This document shows positions 25,950 through 34,560 of a DNA stretch of 64,000 nt, one piece after another. This DNA is from Mycolicibacter heraklionensis (GTDB lineage Bacteria > Actinomycetota > Actinomycetes > Mycobacteriales > Mycobacteriaceae): contig NZ_LDPO01000025.1 in NCBI RefSeq assembly GCF_001021505.1, positions 1 through 64,000 of the forward strand, given 5' to 3'. Position 1 is the stretch's first letter. Each line of letters opens with the position of its first letter. The notes under the pieces were generated by a model. It saw only the letters and a list, made by a program, of their open reading frames with translations, had not been told where the DNA came from and searched no databases. The translations under genes and the position numbers were made by a program.

Positions 25950-27239
25950 GTGGTGGACAACCGCGCACCGGCATCACTGTGGCGGTCGGCGCGTGGCCTG
26001 CCGGAGTTCCGCCGTCTGCTGGAACTGCGGGCCGCCAGCCAATTCGGGGACGGGCTGTTCCAAGCCGGGTTGGCCGGGGCGTTGCTGTTCAACCCCGACC
26101 GGGCCGCCTCCCCGTGGGCGATCGCGGGCGCTTTCGCCGTACTGTTCCTGCCGTATTCGGTGCTGGGGCCGTTCGCCGGCGCGCTTTTAGACCGGTGGGA
26201 CCGGCGCCTGGTGCTGGTGGTGGCCAACCTCGCCCGGCTGGTGCTGGTGCTCGGGATCGCGGCGCTGCTGGCGTGCGGCGCGGGTGATCTGCCGGTGCTG
26301 TGCGCGGCGCTGATCGCCAACGGGTTCACCCGGTTCATCGCCTCCGGGCTGTCGGCGGCGCTGCCGCATGTGGTGCCGCGCGACCAGGTCGTGACGATGA
26401 ACGCGTTGGCGATCGCGACCGGTGCGGTGGCGGCCTTCTTGGGCGCCAACTTCATGCTGCTGCCGCGTTGGCTGATCGGTGCCGACGACCGCGGTGCGGC
26501 ATCGATCATCGCGGCGGTGGCCGTTCCGGTCGCGATCGCGCTGGTGCTCTCGCTGCGCTTCGGTGCCCATGTGCTCGGTCCGGACGACACCAAACGTGCG
26601 ATCCATGGCTCGGTGCTCTATGCCGTGACGACGGGCTGGATGCACGGCATCCGGACGGTGCGCGACCGGCCCACCGTGGCCGCCACCCTGTCCGGACTGG
26701 CCGCGCACCGGATGGCCTTCGGCATCAACACCCTGGTGGTGCTGGTGCTGGTCCGGCATGTCGGCGAGCACACGGTATCCGGCCTGGGAACCACCGCATT
26801 GTTCGTCGCCTCGGCGGGCGCCGGGTCATTTCTGGCCACGGTGCTGACCCCGCCGGCGGTGCATCGCTGGGGCCAATACGCCACCACCAACGGTGCCCTG
26901 GCCGCGGCCGCGGTCATCCAACTGGCCGCCGTCGGCCTGTACCTGCCGGTGCTGGTGCTGTGCGGCTTCCTGCTTGGAGTGGCCGGGCAGGTGGTCAAGC
27001 TGTGTGCCGACACCGCGATGCAGATCGACGTCGACGACGCCCTGCGCGGGCATGTCTTTGCGGTGCAGGATTCGCTGTTCTGGGTGTCGTTCATCATCGC
27101 CGTGGCCGGTGCCGCGGCGCTGATTCCTCCTGACGGACAGGCTCCGTCGCTGATCGTGGCCGGCACCCTGCTGTATCTGGCCGGTTTGGCCGGGCACGCG
27201 TTCATCGGGCGGCGCCGCGAACCGGTGGGCCTAAAGTAA
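25950..27239 (+). CDS. MFS transporter (Rv0037c-like)
   Basis: Predicted 429-aa inner-membrane transporter with 12 or so hydrophobic segments. The early loop [14 protein letters not shown] is the MFS loop-2 motif. [18 protein letters not shown] near the start and [14 protein letters not shown] split across the late loop match Rv0037c closely. The GTG at 25950 follows GGAAGAGG and matches the Mtb N-terminus (xxNRxPASLWRS); GTG 25953 is equally possible. The substrate is unknown. It is followed after 5 bp by the Rv0036c-like gene, so the two are likely co-transcribed. Confidence 0.92.
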   Translation: MVDNRAPASLWRSARGLPEFRRLLELRAASQFGDGLFQAGLAGALLFNPDRAASPWAIAGAFAVLFLPYSVLGPFAGALLDRWDRRLVLVVANLARLVLVLGIAALLACGAGDLPVLCAALIANGFTRFIASGLSAALPHVVPRDQVVTMNALAIATGAVAAFLGANFMLLPRWLIGADDRGAASIIAAVAVPVAIALVLSLRFGAHVLGPDDTKRAIHGSVLYAVTTGWMHGIRTVRDRPTVAATLSGLAAHRMAFGINTLVVLVLVRHVGEHTVSGLGTTALFVASAGAGSFLATVLTPPAVHRWGQYATTNGALAAAAVIQLAAVGLYLPVLVLCGFLLGVAGQVVKLCADTAMQIDVDDALRGHVFAVQDSLFWVSFIIAVAGAAALIPPDGQAPSLIVAGTLLYLAGLAGHAFIGRRREPVGLK

Positions 27240-27244
27240 CGAAC

Positions 27245-28018
27245 ATGGCCGAAACTGAACCGATCGTCGCCGATCTGAGTGCCGAAAGCGACGAGCTCGA
27301 CGCCCTGGTGGCCCCCCTTGCCGACAGCCAGTGGGGTACGCCCACACCGGCGGCCGGCTGGTCGATCGCCCATCAGATCGGCCATCTGTTGTGGACCGAC
27401 CGGCTCTCGCTGACCGCCATCGTCGACGAGGCGGGTTTCGCTGCCGCACTCACCGACGCGATGAAAGATCCGGCCGGATTCGTCGACGCCGGCGCCGCCG
27501 AACTCGCCCAGCTGCCGCCGGCCGAGCTGCTGGCGGACTGGCGGTCGACCCGGGCCAAGTTGCACGAAGCGTTGCTCGGTGTTGCCGACGGGCGCAAGCT
27601 GCCGTGGTTCGGCCCGCCGATGAGCGCCGCCTCGATGGCCACCGCCCGGCTGATGGAGACCTGGGCGCACGGTCTGGACGTGGCCGACGCGCTCGGGGTG
27701 CGGCGCCGCCCCACGGCGCGGTTGCGGTCGATCGCACATCTGGGGGTGCGGACCCGTGATTTCGCCTTCAGCGTGCACAATCTGACCCCGCCGGCCGAGC
27801 CGTTTCGCGTGGAACTACACGCTCCCGAGGGCGGGGTATGGGCCTGGGGACCGGTGAATGCCGAGCAACGGGTGACCGGAACCGCCGAGGACTTCTGCTT
27901 TTTGGTCACGCAGCGGCGTGCGCTGGCGGACCTGGACATCACGGCCCACGGTGACGATGCGCAGCGCTGGTTGGAGATCGCCCAAGCCTTCGCGGGGCCT
28001 CCCGGCCGGGGGCGCTGA
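27245..28018 (+). CDS. Mycothiol-dependent maleylpyruvate isomerase-like protein (Rv0036c-like)
   Basis: Predicted 257-aa cytosolic protein, the same length as Rv0036c and of the TIGR03084/DinB-like fold. The motif [14 protein letters not shown] near residue 40 supplies the DinB-type histidines, with a further conserved [15 protein letters not shown]. Family members bind a metal and often use mycothiol, but the reaction for this clade is not known. Its 3' end, including the stop codon, forms the first copy of a 53-bp tandem repeat. It is the last gene of the Rv0036c-Rv0051-like block before the synteny break. Confidence 0.9.
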   Translation: MAETEPIVADLSAESDELDALVAPLADSQWGTPTPAAGWSIAHQIGHLLWTDRLSLTAIVDEAGFAAALTDAMKDPAGFVDAGAAELAQLPPAELLADWRSTRAKLHEALLGVADGRKLPWFGPPMSAASMATARLMETWAHGLDVADALGVRRRPTARLRSIAHLGVRTRDFAFSVHNLTPPAEPFRVELHAPEGGVWAWGPVNAEQRVTGTAEDFCFLVTQRRALADLDITAHGDDAQRWLEIAQAFAGPPGRGR

Positions 28019-28113
28019 GCGCGCCAGCGCGAAAGCGAGACCCGGCCGCACCAGCACTGCGGGGGCGCTGAGCGCGCCAGCGCGAAGGCGAGACCCGGCC
28101 GCATCAGCACGGC
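28008..28113. repeat. Two-copy 53-bp direct tandem repeat
   Basis: Copies at 28008-28060 and 28061-28113 are in direct tandem and differ at only three positions. Each begins GGGGGCGCTGAGCGC and contains the short inverted pair GCGCTG...CAGCGC. The first copy includes the last codons and TGA of the Rv0036c-like gene; the second is wholly intergenic. This looks like a local duplication of a gene end at the synteny junction. No spacer structure is present, so it is not a CRISPR array. Confidence 0.9.
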
Positions 28114-28228
28114 ACTGGTCGCTGGAGGCGCAAACCCCTCCCCCACAAGGAATTCAGCGACGCCGCCACGGCGTGTCGCGTCGTCAGATTCCGCCTCAGC
28201 GCGGCGCCGGAAGCGATGAGCGCGCGGC
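28114..28228. other. Rest of junction intergenic space
   Basis: 115 bp between the tandem repeat and the stop of the PE-PPE-domain gene. I see no convincing gene, RNA or integrase-type att site here. The two flanking genes converge on it. Confidence 0.5.
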
Positions 28229-29101
28229 TCAGAACCAGGCCAGGACTCCGCCCATGATCATGTCGAGCGAATTCAGCAACGCCTGGAACATGTCCACGTT
28301 GGCGGAGTCGATCATGTGATAGGTCGTGTTTCCGATCACCTCATCGGTCGCACCGGCGATCTCCGCCGGCGTCAGGCCCAGGTACGCGAGGTGGTCGCTG
28401 AACATGCCGGCCATCTGCTGGCCGTTATCCCAGTTCGCGAAGCCGTCGCTGGACAGGGAGTAGATGTCTGTCGTGTACAGATCACTCGGGGTCACCAGGC
28501 CGATGACCGAGTCGATGTGCATCATCTCGGCGAACTGATAGACCATGTTGATCACATCGTCATGCCACGACTCTGGCACCCATTGCAGCAGCGTCGGCAT
28601 GAATCCGCTCAAGAATCCGCCGACTGCGGCACTGTCGCCCACCATCACGAAATGCAGTGCGTCCAAAGGCATGTCGGGATACTGCTGATGAAGTTGTTCT
28701 TCAGCCAGCCCCGCCGCGACATCGGCCTGCGAATACCCGAAGATGTACAGCGGGTCTTCGGAGCTGAACTCGTCGGCGCTCCACCGCTGCGCGATCGCGT
28801 CAACCAGGATCTGGGTGGCTCCGCTGATGCTCGTGTTCAGGTCGGAGGTCTCCGGCACCTGAAGGAACGTCGCCGTTCCGTCTTGGGCGAATCCGTTCGG
28901 CACCAGGTACAGGTCTTTGCTCAGGTCGAGCCAATCCTGATTCATCGCCGGGATCATGATCAGGGCCTCTGCGGCCAAGCCGTATTCGAGGATCTGGTGA
29001 TCGACGTCCGGAACCACGGCAGCGCCGCTCGCCGCTCCGATCACCGTCGGAACGGCCACCATCGGTGCCCCCAGGAGGGCGCCCACCCACATCTTCTTCA
29101 C
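28229..29101 (-). CDS. Secreted PE-PPE domain hydrolase, stand-alone
   Basis: Predicted 290-aa exported protein. A signal peptide (MKKMWVGALLGAP..., about 1-28) is followed directly by a PE-PPE (PF08237) alpha/beta-hydrolase domain without any PE or PPE domain. The nucleophile elbow is IFGYSQAD near residue 122; candidate acid and base residues lie in TPSDLY and SDHLAYLG. Mycobacterial PE-PPE domains have esterase or lipase-like activity on acyl substrates. The GTG start follows GGGGAGG. It sits alone between blocks that are not adjacent in Mtb and has no operon partner. The exact substrate is unknown. Confidence 0.86.
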   Translation of the reverse strand: MKKMWVGALLGAPMVAVPTVIGAASGAAVVPDVDHQILEYGLAAEALIMIPAMNQDWLDLSKDLYLVPNGFAQDGTATFLQVPETSDLNTSISGATQILVDAIAQRWSADEFSSEDPLYIFGYSQADVAAGLAEEQLHQQYPDMPLDALHFVMVGDSAAVGGFLSGFMPTLLQWVPESWHDDVINMVYQFAEMMHIDSVIGLVTPSDLYTTDIYSLSSDGFANWDNGQQMAGMFSDHLAYLGLTPAEIAGATDEVIGNTTYHMIDSANVDMFQALLNSLDMIMGGVLAWF

Positions 29102-29222
29102 TGGTGCCTCCCCGGTTGGGCGTCGTAACGGAGGCAGAGCTGTCGCCGCGTCCAGTATTTCTGGCTTCGTCGTTCGCCGACACCCCTAGAGCCTGGGCAG
29201 TTGCTGTCGCTTCGCGGCAGTT

Positions 29223-29753
29223 TCACAGCACGGTGGCGCCATCGGCGGCACCGTCACCATCGGCGTCGGTGAGCTTGATGTCCCACCTCCCATCGCCGTC
29301 GGTGTCGACGTAGGCCGAGCCATAGCCGCCCGCACCATTGCCGATCAGCACCCGATCGGCCCGTCCGTCACCGTCGGCGTCCAGCAGCCGGTCACTGATA
29401 CGTCCGTCGCCGTCGAAATCCACCAGGGGACCGCCGGTGTGCTCGACACCGTCGAGCCCCATCCAGCGCAGCCCGCCCGATCGATCCGCTGAACCCGCCG
29501 CGACGCCGTGTCCCCAGGTGCCAGAGCCGTCGTCGATGAAGGAGGCCTCCGGAATGCCGTCGTCGTCGAGGTCCAGCAGGAGGTGGTCGGCCACCCCGTC
29601 CCCGTCAAGATCCACCAGCGCGTCGTCGCGCAGTCCGTCCCCGTCGAAATCGAGGCCGATGGCGTCGGCCAACCCGTCCCCGTCGAGATCCAAGTCGGCA
29701 GGGCCGGTCCACATCGTCGCCGCGCCGTCACCGTCACCCAGGCAGTAGTCCAT
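29223..29753 (-). CDS. Protein with Ca-binding-like DxDxDG repeats (Rv3906c-like)
   Basis: Predicted 176-aa acidic protein made largely of repeated DxDGDG-type loops (for example DLDGDGLAD, DFDGDGLRD, DLDGDGVAD), each resembling the calcium loops of thrombospondin type 3, dockerin or EF-hand proteins. At least nine such loops are visible, interrupted by GSGTWGHG and GAGGYGSA. No signal peptide or membrane segment is present. It matches Rv3906c by position and composition and precedes pcnA by 25 bp on the same strand. Calcium binding is inferred only. Confidence 0.85.
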   Translation of the reverse strand: MDYCLGDGDGAATMWTGPADLDLDGDGLADAIGLDFDGDGLRDDALVDLDGDGVADHLLLDLDDDGIPEASFIDDGSGTWGHGVAAGSADRSGGLRWMGLDGVEHTGGPLVDFDGDGRISDRLLDADGDGRADRVLIGNGAGGYGSAYVDTDGDGRWDIKLTDADGDGAADGATVL

Positions 29754-29778
29754 ACCCTGCTCAGACGCGGCGCTGCGG

Positions 29779-31233
29779 CTATCGGTTCCCCTGGGTCTGC
29801 CACCACGACAGCAGCTCGGCCGTCGCCTCCTCGCGGGTCAACGGCCCACGCTCCAGGCGCAGCTCCTTGAGATAGCTCCACGCGCGTCCCACCTGCGGGC
29901 CCGCCGGAATGTCGAGCAGCGCCATGATCTCGTTGCCGTCGAGGTCCGGCCGCACCCGCTGCAGGTCTTCCTGCTCGGCCAGGACTGCGATGCGTTCCTC
30001 GAGCTGGTCATAGCTGGCCTGCAGGCGCGCCGCGCGCCGCTTGTTGCGGGTGGTGCAGTCGGCCCGGACCAGCTTGTGCAGCCGCCCCAGCAGCGGTCCC
30101 GCATCGGTGACGTAGCGCCGCACCGCCGAGTCGGTCCACTTGCCGTCGCCGTAGCCGTGAAACCGCAGGTGCAGGTAGACCAGCTGGGACACGTCGTCGA
30201 TCATCTGCTTGGAGTAGCGCAGCGCGCGCATCCGTTTCCGGGCCATCTTCGCGCCCACCACCTCGTGGTGGTGGAAACTGACGCCCCCGTCAGTTTCGTG
30301 GCGGCGGGTGGCCGGCTTGCCGATGTCGTGCAGCAGCGCCGCCCAGCGCAGGACCAAATCGGGGCCGCCTTCGGGACCAGGGTCCTCCAGGTCGATCGCC
30401 TGACGCAGCACCGTCAGCGAGTGCTGGTAGACGTCCTTGTGCTGGTGATGCTCGTCGATCGCCATCCGCATGCCGCCGACTTCGGGCAGCACCACATCGC
30501 CCATGCCGGTGGCCACCATCAGATCCAGACCGGCCACCGGGTCAGCTCCCACCAGCAGCTTGTCCAATTCGGCGGCCACGCGTTCCGGAGTGATCCGGCC
30601 GAGCTCCGACGCCATGTCCTCGATCGCGGCGCGCACCCGCGGCACCACCGTGAACCCGAGTTGGGAAACGAACCGGGCGGCGCGCAGCATCCGCAGCGGG
30701 TCATCGCCGAAGGAATCCTGCGGTGCGGTGGGTGTGTCCAGCACCCGGTCCCGCAACGCCGCCAGCCCACCGAGCGGGTCGAGGAACTCCCCCGGCCCGG
30801 CCGACGTGATGCGGACCGCCATCGCGTTGGCGGTGAAGTCGCGGCGCACCAGATCCACCTCGAGCGAATCACCGAAGCGCACTTCGGGATTGCGGGTCAC
30901 CCGGTCATATTTGTCGGCCCGGAACGTGGTGATCTCCACGCGTTGACCGCCCAGGGTTGCCCCCACGGTGCCGAACTCGATGCCGGTGTCCCACATCGCG
31001 TCGGCCCGGCCCCGCAGAATGTGCTGCACCTGCTCGGGGCGCGCGTCGGTGGTGAAGTCCAGATCCGGGCTCGGCCGGCCCAGCAGCGCATCGCGGACCG
31101 ATCCGCCGACCAGGTAGAGCTCCTGGCCCGCTTCGGCGAACATCGCGCCGAGGCCGCTCAGCAGTTCGGCGTGCCGGTTCAGCGCGACGGCCGCCGTGGT
31201 CAGCAGGTCGGCGTCTTGATGGGCTTCAGGCAC
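29779..31233 (-). CDS. pcnA: CCA tRNA nucleotidyltransferase
   Basis: Predicted 484-aa cytosolic enzyme that adds or repairs the 3' CCA of tRNAs; Mtb PcnA (Rv3907c) is 480 aa. The nucleotidyltransferase motif GGSVRDALLGR is followed by the catalytic DLDFTTD (about 42-62), then VRRDFTANAMA and the RMLRAARF helix. An HD domain with LLHDIGKP and HHHEVVGA lies at about 275-320. The GTG at 31233 gives an N-terminus (PEAHQDADLLT) like the Mtb one. Despite the poly(A) polymerase name, the HD-containing architecture fits CCA addition. Confidence 0.96.
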   Translation of the reverse strand: MPEAHQDADLLTTAAVALNRHAELLSGLGAMFAEAGQELYLVGGSVRDALLGRPSPDLDFTTDARPEQVQHILRGRADAMWDTGIEFGTVGATLGGQRVEITTFRADKYDRVTRNPEVRFGDSLEVDLVRRDFTANAMAVRITSAGPGEFLDPLGGLAALRDRVLDTPTAPQDSFGDDPLRMLRAARFVSQLGFTVVPRVRAAIEDMASELGRITPERVAAELDKLLVGADPVAGLDLMVATGMGDVVLPEVGGMRMAIDEHHQHKDVYQHSLTVLRQAIDLEDPGPEGGPDLVLRWAALLHDIGKPATRRHETDGGVSFHHHEVVGAKMARKRMRALRYSKQMIDDVSQLVYLHLRFHGYGDGKWTDSAVRRYVTDAGPLLGRLHKLVRADCTTRNKRRAARLQASYDQLEERIAVLAEQEDLQRVRPDLDGNEIMALLDIPAGPQVGRAWSYLKELRLERGPLTREEATAELLSWWQTQGNR

Positions 31234-31419
31234 GTTCGATGAGCTTAGACGGTGGGGCTGGCCGAGGCCCCCTGCACCGGCGCCCGCAACCGAGTGTGCG
31301 GTTTCGTAGGTTTTTCGCGGGCCGCGCCCACAATTCCGCACACTCGGCGGACTCAACCCGGCGAAGCCGGGCGACGCGGGGAACCGGCGAGGGAGGCAGG
31401 TCGGCCCGCGCGTGCCAGC

Positions 31420-31425
31420 TACTAT
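31420..31425 (+). promoter_or_regulatory. TACTAT -10-like element before mutT4
   Basis: TACTAT lies 7 nt before the GTG at 31433, the same arrangement as at 5710. No ribosome binding site is visible, so a leaderless transcript is predicted. This supports GTG 31433 over the upstream in-frame GTG at 31412. Confidence 0.55.
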
Positions 31426-31432
31426 CACATGG

Positions 31433-32197
31433 GTGTCGGCCGACGGCGGAGAAGCCAATTCGGGACGGCGCCGCAGGCGGCGTCGTGGTCGACGCACGTC
31501 TGGCCCGAAAATCAACCACGCCGAAACTCCTGCCACCGAGGGCTCCCCGAGCGCGAACGCGACCCCCGGGCGTGTCGCCCAGCGCCGGCCGCGCACCGCG
31601 CGACACGGACCGGAACGCTTGCGCACCGTGCACGAGACCTCCGCGGGCGGGCTTGTCGTCGACGGCATCGACGGCCCGCGGGAAGAACAGGTCGCGGCGC
31701 TCATCGGCCGCGTCGACCGGCGAGGCAGGATGCTGTGGTCGCTGCCCAAGGGACATATCGAGGTCGGTGAGACCGCCGAACAGACCGCGATCCGCGAGGT
31801 CGCCGAAGAGACCGGCGTGCGGGGCAGCGTGCTGGCCGCGCTGGGCAGCATCGACTACTGGTTCGTCACCGACGGCCGCCGGGTGCACAAGACCGTGCAC
31901 CACTACCTGATGCGGTTCGCCAGCGGAGAGCTGTGCGACGACGACATGGAGGTCGCCGAAGTGGCGTGGGTGCCGATCCGGGAGCTGCCGTCCCGGTTGG
32001 CTTACGCCGACGAACGACGGTTGGCGCTGGTCGCCGACGAATTGATCGACCGACTGCAGGCCGACGGTCCGGCAGCCCTGCCGCCCCTGCCGGTGACCGC
32101 ACCCTGGCGACGCCCGCAGACGCATTCCCGCGCCCGCCGTACTCGCGCAGGCGAGAACTCGCCGGACCCGAAGAACGGTCGCAGGCTGGACCCGTGA
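31433..32197 (+). CDS. mutT4: NUDIX hydrolase MutT4
   Basis: Predicted 254-aa nucleotide pyrophosphohydrolase, matching Rv3908 (248 aa). A basic, disordered N-terminus rich in Arg (about 10-70) is followed by the NUDIX domain. The NUDIX box is complete: [20 protein letters not shown] then TGVRG, giving the Gx5Ex7REUxEExGU pattern. The C-terminus is again basic. Family members clean oxidised or modified nucleotides, but the substrate of this paralogue is not settled. Its TGA overlaps the GTG of the next gene. Confidence 0.95.
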   Translation: MSADGGEANSGRRRRRRRGRRTSGPKINHAETPATEGSPSANATPGRVAQRRPRTARHGPERLRTVHETSAGGLVVDGIDGPREEQVAALIGRVDRRGRMLWSLPKGHIEVGETAEQTAIREVAEETGVRGSVLAALGSIDYWFVTDGRRVHKTVHHYLMRFASGELCDDDMEVAEVAWVPIRELPSRLAYADERRLALVADELIDRLQADGPAALPPLPVTAPWRRPQTHSRARRTRAGENSPDPKNGRRLDP

Positions 32198-34560
32198 CCC
32201 GCACGCGACGAAGCGGTGGGGGTCCCTTGCCGAGGCGGTTGGCGGCCCTCCCGATGGTGGTGGCCGCCCTCTTGATGACCCTCGGCACGGCGCTCGGTGG
32301 CGCCTCCCCGCACGTCGCCGCCGGCGAACCCGACGTGGCGCCGTTCGTCCAGATCCGCATCGACCGCGTCACCCCGGAGGTCGTCACCACTTCCAGCGTC
32401 CCGCTGGTCACCGTCGCCGGCACGGTGAGCAACGTCGGCGACCGACCGGTCCGCGATGTGATGGTGCGCCTCGAGCAGGCCGGCGCCGTCGCCTCCTCCG
32501 CGGGCCTGCGCACCAACCTCAGCGGAGCCAACGACCAGTACCGCGCGGTGGGCGCCTTCAGCACGGTGGCCGCCGAACTACAGCGCGGTCAGGAAGCCCG
32601 CTTCACGCTGACCGCGCCGCTGCGCTCGGCGAGCGAGCCGGCCTTGAACGTCGACCGCCCCGGCATCTATCCGGTGCTGGTCAACGTCAACGGCACACCC
32701 GACTACGGCGAGCCGACCCGTCTCGACGACGCCCGCTTCCTGCTCCCGGTGACCGGCCTGCCCAAACCCGACCCGGACTCCGAGCTGCCCGCCGGCGCCG
32801 TCGCACCCGACATCTCCCAGCCGGTGCGGCTCACCATGTTCTGGCCGCTGGCCGACCGGCCCCGGCTGACACCCGGAGCGCCCGGCGGCACCCTGCCGGT
32901 TCGGCTCACCGACGACGACCTGGCGACATCACTGGCTCCGGGCGGGCGCCTCGACGCCCTGCTGTCCGCCGCCGAATTCGCCACCAGCCCCGCGGTGGAC
33001 GCCAACGGAGTGGTCAACCGGGCGCTATGCCTGGCCATCGACCCCGACCTGGTGGTCACGGTCAACGCGATGACCAACGGCTACGTGGTCGCCGACTCCC
33101 CCGACAGCGCTACCTCGCACCCGGGCACCGGCCGGGACGCCGCCCGGACCTGGCTGGAACGGCTGCGGCGGTTGGCGCACCACACCTGTGTCACGGCAAC
33201 CCCGTACGCGCAGGCCGACCTGGACGCGCTGGCGCGGGTGGGCGACGCGCGGCTCAACGAGATCGCCGTGCACAAGCCCGCCGACATCGTCGACCGCATC
33301 CTCGAGGTGACCTCGACCCGTGGCGCGGTCCTGCTCGGCGACGGCCGGCTCACGACCGGCGCCGCGGACCTGATCAGTGCGCAGGGCTCAGAGGGCACAG
33401 CGGTGGTGATCAACGCCGGCGACTGTGCGGCCCAGGACTCGGTGGCGGGCGCCTCTGCCACCGCCGACGTCACCCCGCGGCGACTGTCCCCGCACCTGGT
33501 GTCGGTGCCCTACGACCCCGCCGTCGGCGCCGCGCTGGCGGCGATGGGCACCGACCCGTTCGCACCCAGCTACCAGGACACCTCGCTGGCCGTCCGGCTT
33601 CGCCACGACTCCGCGCTGGCCCGTCGCCAGGACGCCCTGGGCTCCATGCTGTGGCGCGGACTGGAATCCCCGGACAGCCCCGGCGCGCCACGCGACGAGA
33701 TTCTGATGCCGCCGGCGTACTGGAAGCCCCGGGCCGACGACGCCCAGGCGGTGCTGACCACCTTGGCCACCGCACTGCGCTCCGGGCTGGCCGTGGCCCG
33801 GCCGCTGACCACGGTGCTCGCCGAATCGCGTGACGTCACAGCCCAACCCGAGCACCCGCTGCCGGCCCAGCAGCCGGCGGGCGGTTTCAGCCCGGACGTG
33901 CTCGGCGCAGTAGCCAACGACATCGGCCGGCTGACCGCCTTGACCTCGGCGTTGACCACCGACGCCCGCACCGGCCTGACCGGTGAGGCGTACACGGCGC
34001 CGCTCGCCGAGGGCATGCTGCGCGCGCTGACCCAGTCCGAGCCGGTCGATGTCCGCAACGGCCTGGCGGCGCAGCGGCTGGCGATCATCGGCAACACCGT
34101 CACCGACCTGATCGGCGCGGTCACCATCGTCAACCCCGCCGACTCCTACACCCTGGCCACCGAGCACAGCCCCCTGCCGCTTGCGCTGCGCAATGACCTG
34201 GCGGTGCCGATCCGGGTGCGGCTGCACGTCGATGCCCCACCCGGAATGACGGTGACCGACGTCGGGGAATTGGAGCTGCCGCCGGGGTATCTGCCGCTGC
34301 GGGTCCCGGTCGAGGTGCGCGTCAACCAGCACTTCGTCGTCGACGCAGCGCTGCAAACCCCCGACGGTCTGCCGCTGGGCGAGTCCGTGCGGCTCTCGGT
34401 GCATTCCAACGCCTACGGCATGGTGCTGTTCCTGATCACCATGACCGCCGCGGCGGCGCTGACGGTGCTGACCGGGCGCCGGCTCTGGCACCGCTTCCGC
34501 GGCCAGCCCGACCGCGCCGACCTGCCCGCGCCCCCAGCCGGCCCGGGCGGTGCCCGGTGA
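32194..34560 (+). CDS. DUF6049 exported membrane protein (Rv3909-like)
   Basis: Predicted 788-aa protein anchored at both ends. A signal/anchor helix (about 18-38) precedes a very large extracytoplasmic part, and a second membrane helix lies near the C-terminus (about 740-762), leaving a short basic/Pro-rich cytoplasmic tail. Beta-sandwich phrases appear early ([19 protein letters not shown]). It matches Rv3909 in size and context. The GTGA overlaps with both mutT4 and murJ give a tightly coupled mutT4-Rv3909-murJ run, which favours a role in cell-wall precursor export, though none is proven. Confidence 0.92.
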   Translation: MTRTRRSGGGPLPRRLAALPMVVAALLMTLGTALGGASPHVAAGEPDVAPFVQIRIDRVTPEVVTTSSVPLVTVAGTVSNVGDRPVRDVMVRLEQAGAVASSAGLRTNLSGANDQYRAVGAFSTVAAELQRGQEARFTLTAPLRSASEPALNVDRPGIYPVLVNVNGTPDYGEPTRLDDARFLLPVTGLPKPDPDSELPAGAVAPDISQPVRLTMFWPLADRPRLTPGAPGGTLPVRLTDDDLATSLAPGGRLDALLSAAEFATSPAVDANGVVNRALCLAIDPDLVVTVNAMTNGYVVADSPDSATSHPGTGRDAARTWLERLRRLAHHTCVTATPYAQADLDALARVGDARLNEIAVHKPADIVDRILEVTSTRGAVLLGDGRLTTGAADLISAQGSEGTAVVINAGDCAAQDSVAGASATADVTPRRLSPHLVSVPYDPAVGAALAAMGTDPFAPSYQDTSLAVRLRHDSALARRQDALGSMLWRGLESPDSPGAPRDEILMPPAYWKPRADDAQAVLTTLATALRSGLAVARPLTTVLAESRDVTAQPEHPLPAQQPAGGFSPDVLGAVANDIGRLTALTSALTTDARTGLTGEAYTAPLAEGMLRALTQSEPVDVRNGLAAQRLAIIGNTVTDLIGAVTIVNPADSYTLATEHSPLPLALRNDLAVPIRVRLHVDAPPGMTVTDVGELELPPGYLPLRVPVEVRVNQHFVVDAALQTPDGLPLGESVRLSVHSNAYGMVLFLITMTAAAALTVLTGRRLWHRFRGQPDRADLPAPPAGPGGAR

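Noticed and set aside
28008-28113. Possible CRISPR array
   Set aside because: Only two directly abutting copies with no spacers and no cas genes nearby.
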